DNA of 12,238 nucleotides from CAZMZF01 sp964570765 (lineage in GTDB: Bacteria; Zixibacteria; MSB-5A5; RBG-16-43-9): NCBI GenBank assembly GCA_964570765.1, contig CAZMZF010000043.1:1-12238 (forward strand), given 5' to 3'. The notes below the pieces were generated by a model. The model worked only from the letters and a program-made list of their open reading frames with translations, was not told the DNA's origin and did no database searches. Each line of letters opens with the position of its first letter. Positions within the stretch are counted from its first letter, which is position 1. The translations under genes and the position numbers were made by a program. Of the stretch, positions 1-4,694 are shown in pieces.

Positions 1-53
1 TTTTTAGTTTAAAATATAAAGTTTTTTAAAATTGGTGAAGTTATGAGACAGAC

Positions 54-211
54 TCTTATGGGGGAGGGGGAAAATCCCCTCTCCCCTACGAGCCGTAGTG
101 CTTTTATCGGCCTGTGGGAGAGGGCTGGGGTGAGGTCTGTAGGGACAGGACAGTGTCCTGTCCTTTTTTTTCCAAGGCGGGAGGGGACAAGCCCCTCCCC
201 TACGTCTTATG
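54..211. repeat. Mosaic palindromic GC-rich repeat element 1
   Basis: This GC-rich block sits in AT-rich surroundings and is built from several hairpins. The arms CCCTCTCCC (77-85) and GGGAGAGGG (116-124) are perfect complements. Their loop holds a module, 87-111, that recurs at 11176-11200 with 2 mismatches in 25 bases. Next comes a 10-bp hairpin at 143-163, then GGGAGGGG (179-186) pairing with CCCCTCCC (192-199). The heptamer TCTTATG occurs at both edges (54-60 and 205-211) and could be a target duplication. The reading frame upstream of yggS stays open through this block, but its translation is low-complexity and not protein-like. Related elements lie at 2506-2645 and 11038-11281. Function is unknown. 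Confidence 0.8.
143..171 (+). terminator. Hairpin plus eight T: intrinsic terminator-like
   Basis: The arms GGACAGGACA (143-152) and TGTCCTGTCC (154-163) are perfect 10-bp complements around a single central base, and eight T residues follow (164-171). This is the form of a Rho-independent terminator on the plus strand. It would insulate yggS from transcription entering from the left. It lies inside repeat element 1, so termination may be a by-product of the repeat. Confidence 0.6.
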
Positions 212-218
212 ATTTCAG

Positions 219-246
219 TTGCTTTTTTATTAAAACTATATATTAT
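219..246 (+). promoter_or_regulatory. Candidate promoter for yggS
   Basis: TTGCTT (219-224) and TATTAT (241-246) are separated by 16 bases in the AT-rich stretch between the terminator-like hairpin and yggS. A start point near 253 would leave a leader of only about nine bases. That agrees with the absence of a Shine-Dalgarno sequence before the ATG at 262. AT-rich DNA throws up such matches by chance, so this is weak. Confidence 0.3.
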
Positions 247-261
247 AGTATTTTTAATTCG

Positions 262-987
262 ATGAACTCTATAGCAGAGAATATAAAAAGATTAGAAGAG
301 AGGATTGAGAAAGCGGCCTGGAAATCAGGTCGTAAAAGGGAAGATATAACTTTAGTGGCGGTGACTAAGACAGTTGAGCCAGAAAGGATAAATCAGGCAA
401 TTGATGCCAGGATAAAAATTATCGGGGAGAACCGGATTCAGGAGGCACAAGATAAGTTTAAATTTATTACCAGAGATGTCGAAAAACATTTAGTCGGGCA
501 CCTGCAGACCAATAAAGTAAAAAAGGCGCTTGAGCTTTTCAACCTGATCCAATCCTTGGACAGTCTGCATTTAGCTCAGGAGGTTTCAAAAAGAGCCAAG
601 TCGATAATTCGCCTCAGGCGGATACGACCCGTAGGGGAGAAAGGAAAATTTGCTGAGGTTTTAATTGAGGTCAATACTTCAGATGAGCCATCCAAGTATG
701 GAGTTAAACCGGAGGAGGTTTTCTCCTTAGTGGAGGAGATAGCGAAGTTAGAAAATATAAAGATAAAAGGTCTTATGACCATTGGTCTATTCACAGATGA
801 TTTGGAAAAAGTAAGACCCTGTTTTGTAAAGTTAAGGAAAATATTTGAGTCGCTAAAGAATTTGAAAAGGGAAAATATAGAGATGAGATATCTTTCTATG
901 GGTATGAGCTCGGATTTTGAAATAGCGATTGAAGAAGGGGCAAATATGATAAGAGTCGGGACTGCAATTTTTGGTCCCAGAGAATAA
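262..987 (+). CDS. yggS: YggS/PLPBP family pyridoxal phosphate homeostasis protein
   Basis: This 241-residue protein belongs to the YggS/YlmE/PLPBP family. These are single-domain TIM-barrel PLP carriers in the cytosol that buffer PLP and affect amino acid and vitamin B6 balance; they have no established enzymatic reaction. The PLP lysine is K36 in VAVTK. Family signatures follow: GENRIQEA, HLVGHLQTNKV, a strand ending IEVNTSDEPSKYG, and the C-terminal LSMGMSSDFEIAI and RVGTAIFG. I start at ATG 262 because the family begins here. The in-frame ATG at 43 would add 73 residues translated from a repeat element. No Shine-Dalgarno is visible before 262. Residues 115-126 are a 12-residue insert relative to usual family members. 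The YggS-DivIVA order is common in bacteria; the yggT or proC often found between them is absent. Confidence 0.93.
   Translation: MNSIAENIKRLEERIEKAAWKSGRKREDITLVAVTKTVEPERINQAIDARIKIIGENRIQEAQDKFKFITRDVEKHLVGHLQTNKVKKALELFNLIQSLDSLHLAQEVSKRAKSIIRLRRIRPVGEKGKFAEVLIEVNTSDEPSKYGVKPEEVFSLVEEIAKLENIKIKGLMTIGLFTDDLEKVRPCFVKLRKIFESLKNLKRENIEMRYLSMGMSSDFEIAIEEGANMIRVGTAIFGPRE
604..639 (+). repeat. Repeat-like 36-bp in-frame insert inside yggS
   Basis: Codons 115-126 of yggS (residues IIRLRRIRPVGE) have no counterpart in E. coli YggS or similar proteins as I remember them. Removing them restores the normal spacing between helix and strand. The DNA resembles local intergenic repeats: ATTCGCCTCAGGCGGAT differs at 2 of 17 positions from the stretch around 1076-1092, and CGTAGGGGAG is identical to 2555-2564. 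It is Arg-rich and exactly 12 codons long, so the frame is kept. I infer insertion of a repeat fragment into a surface loop. Confidence 0.55.
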
Positions 988-994
988 TAGTTTA

Positions 995-1102
995 TTAACG
1001 GATTGCTTCGTCCAGATGGACTCGCAATGACGGTTAGAAGTAGTGGTCATTCTGAGTCCGTAGGACGAAGAATCTATTCGTCTAAGGCGGATTCAGTCCT
1101 GG
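995..1102. repeat. Dispersed palindromic repeat between yggS and divIVA
   Basis: Two imperfect hairpins lie side by side. The first, 1002-1028, pairs ATTGC..GTCC with GGAC..GCAAT. The second, 1049-1073, pairs ATTCT.AGTCC with GGAC..AGAAT. Read on the minus strand, the second matches the widespread motif beginning GATTCTTCGTCC that occurs in many copies in genomes of uncultured bacteria (from memory, not searched). It fills almost the whole gap and stops just before the divIVA ribosome binding site. Confidence 0.7.
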
Positions 1103-1111
1103 AGGTGAAAG

Positions 1112-1669
1112 ATGAAGATAACATCTTTTGAAGTAAGAAATCAGAAATTCAAAAAGAAATTTAAGGGGTATGACCCTTTAGAGGTGGATGGATTTCTGGA
1201 GATATTAGCTGGAGAGATTGAGGAGGGGACAAAGGAGATAAACCTTTTGAAGGAGAAACTTTCCTCCCTGGAGAATAAGCTCTCAGAATATAAGAATATG
1301 GAAGAGACTCTTCAGAATGTCATCCTCACCACTCAGAAAAGTGCAGATGAGCTTAAGAAAAATGCGGAAAAGGAAGCTGAGCTTTTAATCCGGGAGGCAA
1401 AAATTAAAAGCCAGAGATTATTAGAGGAACCAGTTTTAAAGCTTTCCGAACTGAAGAAAGAACTTTATGAGCTGAAAAATCTTAAGGATGAGTATATTTT
1501 AAGGTTCAAGTCAATGCTGGACCTGCATAAAAATCTTTTGGAAAGTTATGAAAAGTCCGTCTCTGGCGGGTCTCGGCCTGAAAAGAGAAAAGAGTTATCA
1601 GATGAGGAGATGGAAAAGGTGATAAACCAGTTTGAAAAAAATCCGCCTCTGGCAGATGAGAGGAGATGA
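1112..1669 (+). CDS. divIVA: DivIVA domain protein
   Basis: This 185-residue protein is a DivIVA-family coiled-coil protein, a cytoplasmic scaffold that binds curved membrane at poles or septa and recruits partners for division or polar growth. The N-terminal 35 residues hold the conserved lipid-binding crossover region, with KKFKGYDPLEVDGFL at about 15-29. Nearly all the rest to about residue 150 is heptad-rich, Lys/Glu/Leu-heavy coiled coil, and the tail is charged and probably disordered. A strong Shine-Dalgarno GGAGGTGA precedes the ATG by a few bases. The stop TGA overlaps a possible ATG of the next gene (ATGA at 1666-1669), so translation is probably coupled to the phosphorylase. In many bacteria divIVA lies between the yggS group and ileS, as here. 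The specific client protein cannot be told from sequence. Confidence 0.9.
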   Translation: MKITSFEVRNQKFKKKFKGYDPLEVDGFLEILAGEIEEGTKEINLLKEKLSSLENKLSEYKNMEETLQNVILTTQKSADELKKNAEKEAELLIREAKIKSQRLLEEPVLKLSELKKELYELKNLKDEYILRFKSMLDLHKNLLESYEKSVSGGSRPEKRKELSDEEMEKVINQFEKNPPLADERR

Positions 1670-1677
1670 GGGATAAA

Positions 1678-2505
1678 ATGGAAAACCTGAAAGAAAAAAT
1701 TGGGCAGGCAAAAGATTATATTCTGAAAAAGGCAGATTATAAACCCCAGATAGGGATTATCTTAGGAACTGGGCTGGGCTCTCTGGCAGAGGGGATTAAG
1801 ATCGAGCATAAGATAGATTATCAGGATATCCCCCATTTCCCGGTCTCAACTGTGGAAAGCCATTTGGGGAGACTTCTGTTTGGCAAAATATCAGATAAAA
1901 AAGCCTTAGCTATGCAAGGAAGGTTCCACTACTATGAAGGTTATACTATGCAGCAGGTAACCTTCCCCCTACGGGTGATGAAAGCTCTGGGTATAGAATT
2001 GCTAATAGTCTCCAATGCCTGTGGAGGTTTAAATCCTCAATTCAAGGCTGGAGATATAATGGTTATATCAGACCATATAAATCTATTAGGGAATAACCCT
2101 TTGATCGGTCCAAATGATGAGTCTTTAGGTCCAAGGTTCCCGGATATGTATACCTGCTATGATAAAGAATTGATTGCTTTAGCAGAAAATTGTGCTTTGA
2201 AATTGGGTATAAAACTGCAAAAAGGGGTCTATGTATCAGTTGCCGGACCCAATTTAGAAACTGCGGCTGAATATAGATTTTTAAGGGGTACTGGTGCAGA
2301 TGTGGTTGGGATGTCAACTGTGCCTGAGGTGATTGTGGCAAGGCACCAGGGGATGAAGGTCCTTGGTTTTTCGATTGTTACTGATATGGGACTTCCAGAT
2401 GCCTTAAAGCCGACAAATTTAGAGGAGATAATCGCCACAGCCAATAAGGCAGAGCCGAATTTGAAGAAAATTATAGTTAAGGTGGTTGAGGAGTTGAAAT
2501 TGTAG
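1678..2505 (+). CDS. Purine nucleoside phosphorylase (trimeric PNP/MTAP family)
   Basis: This 275-residue enzyme would cleave purine nucleosides with phosphate to free base and ribose 1-phosphate, a cytosolic purine salvage step. Numbered from this start, the phosphate loop GTGLGS is at 30-35. It is followed by the VESHLGRLLFG and MQGRFHYYEGY motifs, SNACGGLN, the base-site glutamate E194 in GPNLETAAEYR, and M212 in VGMSTVPE, all typical of the trimeric PNP class. The usual asparagine that selects 6-oxopurines (Asn243 in the human enzyme) is aspartate here, D236 in IVTDMG. I chose ATG 1678 because GAGGG (1668-1672) lies five bases upstream. ATG 1666 would overlap the divIVA stop as ATGA but has its purine-rich stretch touching the start. 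Gene symbol punA/deoD-like is not assigned because the substrate is uncertain. Confidence 0.92.
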   Translation: MENLKEKIGQAKDYILKKADYKPQIGIILGTGLGSLAEGIKIEHKIDYQDIPHFPVSTVESHLGRLLFGKISDKKALAMQGRFHYYEGYTMQQVTFPLRVMKALGIELLIVSNACGGLNPQFKAGDIMVISDHINLLGNNPLIGPNDESLGPRFPDMYTCYDKELIALAENCALKLGIKLQKGVYVSVAGPNLETAAEYRFLRGTGADVVGMSTVPEVIVARHQGMKVLGFSIVTDMGLPDALKPTNLEEIIATANKAEPNLKKIIVKVVEELKL

Positions 2506-2645
2506 CGTTGCCACTCCTGCCAACGGGGGCTTGCTCTGGCAACGGAGATATAAACGTAGGGGAGCCCCTTGTGGGCTCCCGAAAAACGGGAGGGGACCCC
2601 GCAATAGCGGGATTTCGCAAGGCTCAACAAGCCCCTCCCCTACAA
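2506..2645. repeat. Mosaic palindromic repeat element 2 with a nested insert
   Basis: The element begins directly after the phosphorylase stop codon. Perfect inverted pairs are CGTTGCCA (2506-2513) with TGGCAACG (2537-2544); GTAGGGGAG (2556-2564) with CTCCCCTAC (2635-2643); GGGAGCCC (2560-2567) with GGGCTCCC (2573-2580); GGGAGGGG (2588-2595) with CCCCTCCC (2632-2639); and CCCGC (2598-2602) with GCGGG (2607-2611). The core matches element 1 at 178-202, except that 31 bases (2598-2628), containing their own hairpin, interrupt the loop. There is no T-run, so it is not an obvious terminator. Confidence 0.75.
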
Positions 2646-2651
2646 AAATCT

Positions 2652-2672
2652 TGCATTGACATGGTCAATGCA
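2652..2672. promoter_or_regulatory. Perfect 9-bp palindrome upstream of the CDF gene
   Basis: TGCATTGAC (2652-2660) and GTCAATGCA (2664-2672) are perfect complements around ATG. The palindrome ends 14 bases before the CDF start codon and lies outside the GC-rich repeat. Its place and symmetry would suit an operator for a metal-responsive repressor, or an RNA hairpin near the ribosome binding site (AAAGGA at about 2677-2682). No regulator gene is in the window and I do not recognise the motif as a known operator. Confidence 0.4.
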
Positions 2673-2686
2673 CTCCAAAGGATAAT

Positions 2687-3589
2687 ATGTCTGAGCATAA
2701 TCACAATACTTCGAACTCTGAGCCAAAGGTCTTGCTCATTCCTTTATTTATAACCGCTTTGATGACCTTAGTGGAGTTTTTTGGTGGAATTTTATCTGGC
2801 AGTTTAGCTTTAATCGGGGATGCAGGGCATATGCTCACTGACACCTTGGCTTTAGGTTTGAGTTTTTTTGCTTTAAAGCTTTCAAAAAGACCCGCGGATG
2901 CTAAGAGGACCTATGGATTTCACAGAACTGAGATCTTGGTAACCCTTTTGAACGGTTTAACCCTAATTTTCATCTCCGGATATATATTCTATGAAGCTTA
3001 TAAACGTTTTCTTTCCCCTCCAGAGATAAAAGCACCCCTGATGCTTTCTGTTGCCAGTTTAGGGCTTGTAGTAAATATCATCGGTATCTTAGTATTAAAA
3101 GGCTCAAGCAAAACTAATCTGAATATAAGGGGCGCTTTTTTGCATATCTTGGGTGATGCTTTATCCTCGATTGGAGTTATAGTAGCCGGGATAATAATCT
3201 TCTTTACTAAATTCTATTTAATTGACCCGATTGTTGCTATTTTGATCGGTGGAATAATCTTAAGAGGAGCCATAAATTTGATTACTGAGTCAAGTAATAT
3301 CCTTTTGGAGGCAGTTCCTAAACATCTGAGAGTTGAGACCATCTCTAAGGAGCTTATAAAAATACAAGGGATAAAGAATATGCATGATCTTCACCTCTGG
3401 ACTATATCTTCAGGGATCTATGCTTTATCCGGGCATTTAGTTATAGAGGACCAGATGGTGAGCAAAAGCGATCAGATATTAAAAGAGGCAAATAGAATTT
3501 TGCAGGAGAAATTTGGCATTACGCATACTACCCTGCAGATGGAATGTTTAGCCTGTAGTAAGTTTCCGGTATGCAACTTAGGGCAATGA
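2687..3589 (+). CDS. Cation diffusion facilitator (Zn/Cd/Co efflux, CzcD/ZitB type)
   Basis: This 300-residue inner-membrane protein is a cation diffusion facilitator, exporting divalent metal in exchange for protons as a dimer. The two metal-binding helix motifs are present: H48 and D52 in GDAGHMLTD, and H153 and D157 in LHILGDALS. The HxxxD pairing is typical of Zn/Cd transporters. About six membrane segments run from residue 15 to 200. A cytoplasmic dimerisation domain with NMHDLHLWTISSG follows. The short N-terminus carries two His residues, and the tail has three Cys (C287, C290, C296) that could bind metal. Shine-Dalgarno AAAGGA precedes the ATG. The stop overlaps a small ORF as ATGA. 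A diverged copy of this gene's last 16 codons, stop included, reappears beyond the restriction-modification module. The substrate metal is not provable from sequence. Confidence 0.93.
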   Translation: MSEHNHNTSNSEPKVLLIPLFITALMTLVEFFGGILSGSLALIGDAGHMLTDTLALGLSFFALKLSKRPADAKRTYGFHRTEILVTLLNGLTLIFISGYIFYEAYKRFLSPPEIKAPLMLSVASLGLVVNIIGILVLKGSSKTNLNIRGAFLHILGDALSSIGVIVAGIIIFFTKFYLIDPIVAILIGGIILRGAINLITESSNILLEAVPKHLRVETISKELIKIQGIKNMHDLHLWTISSGIYALSGHLVIEDQMVSKSDQILKEANRILQEKFGITHTTLQMECLACSKFPVCNLGQ

Positions 3590-3602
3590 AAGTTGTGGAT
3601 AT
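3542..3602 (+). repeat. Left copy of direct repeat flanking the R-M module
   Basis: This is the 3' end of the CDF gene plus 13 bases after its stop. It aligns without gaps to 6871-6931: 38 of 48 bases match through the stop codon and 10 of the following 13 match. The alignment keeps the reading frame, so the two are homologous gene tails rather than chance similarity. The right copy has no gene body attached. Confidence 0.75.
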
Positions 3603-3711
3603 GCTCCTAAAATATGATAATATCCACAATGCAGATATGAATAGGTTATATGAAATGGCGGTTTCAAATTTTAATGGAGTTAATAAAATATTTAAGAGGC
3701 GTTTGCTATGA
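3586..3711 (+). CDS. Possible 41-residue small protein ahead of the nuclease
   Basis: An open frame of 41 codons runs from an ATG that overlaps the CDF stop (ATGA, 3586-3589) to a TGA that overlaps the nuclease start (ATGA, 3708-3711). The predicted peptide is basic at its end (KIFKRRLL) with a likely amphipathic helix from residue 16 onward. It matches no family I know. Double ATGA overlap suggests translational coupling through to the nuclease. Against it: the start lies within the duplicated CDF tail, where the other copy also has this ATG but stops after 10 codons, and only a weak AGGG precedes it. An internal ATG at 3637 would give 24 residues. It could be a leader peptide, a small regulator, or non-coding. 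Confidence 0.35.
   Translation: MKVVDMLLKYDNIHNADMNRLYEMAVSNFNGVNKIFKRRLL
3593..3629 (+). promoter_or_regulatory. Candidate R-M promoter framed by a perfect palindrome
   Basis: TTGTGGATAT (3593-3602) and ATATCCACAA (3620-3629) are perfect 10-bp complements with a 17-base gap. The same stretch contains TTGTGG (3593-3598) and GATAAT (3616-3621) spaced by 17 bases, a weak -35 with a good -10. The palindrome arms therefore overlap both promoter elements, as expected of an operator for repression. This is the only promoter-like site I see between the CDF gene and the nuclease. No T-run follows, so a terminator is unlikely. Confidence 0.35.
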
Positions 3712-4694
3712 ATGTCTATGAGAAACTGACCCAGTTTGTTAAGCAGGTATTTAAGACCACCTTGGAAATATTCCTTGAAGCATTAAGACTCAGCCCCAAC
3801 GCTCAGGGATATGTAAGCGGCTCTATAACTGAACTTCTGCTTAAAAAGAGACTCGAGGAAGAATATGGATTTGAGGTCAAAAGAATTAAAGAGAAATGGG
3901 AAGAGAAGAAGCACCCGCGCCATCACGGTGATTTTTACTTCAGAAAGCCTGATTCTCCCTATTGGTATGTAATTGAGTCAAAAGGAGTCAAGTCCAATTC
4001 GGAAAAATGGCACAAACTCTACAATTTAGATAACCTAAAACATTTTTTGACTACTCATTCTGATAAAATTCCATGGGTAGATAATAAACATAATGTAGAG
4101 GAACAAGTAGTAAACTGGATTTACACCAACCTACCTAAGTTTTGGGATGAATATTCATCTAATTTCTACAAGTACGAAGAAGTCCAGAAATACAAGTCTA
4201 AACGCGAAACAAAGAAAGCCAGAGATATTGCTGCATTGCAAGGTTATACCCGAGAGCAAGTCAATGACTTAATTGAAGAGCGTTTGAATTATGTTATGTC
4301 AAAAATAAAAGTCTTGGAAACACACTTTGTTTCAGGGACGTCGGGGGTAAGCGAACGGACACAGGCAACTCCACGCAAGGACGAATTCAATGTTATAGCC
4401 ATTGATATTGTACTTCGGTACCCTGAGCACAAATTGTTATTTGCCAACCCCAACAATCTAGAGTCATCAGGAGATGACCCCAACCATCTACAGCAAAACT
4501 ACGTGATGGGTTTTATTTTTACCGATGATCAAGGTAATCCATCCTTGACGATTACAGACGACTGGTATGAAGATTTAGAGGATATTTATGAGACATTAGA
4601 TCCTGAAGATTCCGTTGATGAAGACGACATGCAAATTGACAACAGGTATATAGTTGTGAACGAAGAGGAACAAAATGATGAAAAAAAAGAGTAA
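3708..4694 (+). CDS. Putative PD-(D/E)XK restriction endonuclease
   Basis: This 328-residue protein has a PD-(D/E)XK nuclease signature: G74-D75 in HHGDFYF, then E90-S91-K92 in WYVIESKGVK, with E42 in a preceding helix. The spacing between D75 and E90 fits two adjacent strands of the fold, and the Lys-rich segment around 46-72 could contact DNA. There are no helicase (Walker A or DEAD-box) motifs, so it is not an HsdR. The C-terminal ~80 residues are highly acidic (DDWYEDLEDIYETL and an EDSVDEDD run) with no recognised domain. AGAGG eight bases upstream supports the ATG at 3708. Its end overlaps the methyltransferase start by 20 bases, so the pair is coupled. I infer it is the cleavage subunit of this restriction-modification system; other DNA-cutting roles are possible. 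Confidence 0.72.
   Translation: MNVYEKLTQFVKQVFKTTLEIFLEALRLSPNAQGYVSGSITELLLKKRLEEEYGFEVKRIKEKWEEKKHPRHHGDFYFRKPDSPYWYVIESKGVKSNSEKWHKLYNLDNLKHFLTTHSDKIPWVDNKHNVEEQVVNWIYTNLPKFWDEYSSNFYKYEEVQKYKSKRETKKARDIAALQGYTREQVNDLIEERLNYVMSKIKVLETHFVSGTSGVSERTQATPRKDEFNVIAIDIVLRYPEHKLLFANPNNLESSGDDPNHLQQNYVMGFIFTDDQGNPSLTITDDWYEDLEDIYETLDPEDSVDEDDMQIDNRYIVVNEEEQNDEKKE

Noticed and set aside
1..42. End of an upstream gene at the left edge
   Set aside because: All three plus-strand frames hit stops within the first few codons, and the minus strand shows nothing protein-like.
43..261. N-terminal extension giving a 314-residue YggS
   Set aside because: The extra 73 codons translate a palindromic repeat element, and the family's N-terminus begins at ATG 262.
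2229..2630. 133-codon minus-strand ORF
   Set aside because: It is the antisense shadow of the phosphorylase gene, with no ribosome binding site and no recognisable motif.
2656..2686. TTGACA and GATAAT as a promoter for the CDF gene
   Set aside because: Spacing is 19 and the -10 touches the start codon, so transcription would begin inside the gene; the TTGACA is also part of the palindrome.
2508..2753. 81-codon plus-strand ORF running through repeat element 2
   Set aside because: It is made of repeat sequence and the start of the CDF gene in another frame, with no protein-like character.
3593..3629. A pair of inverted DnaA boxes marking an origin
   Set aside because: TGTGGATA and TATCCACA match eight of nine consensus positions each, but two sites alone, with no cluster, AT-rich unwinding region or replication gene nearby, are better explained as one palindrome.
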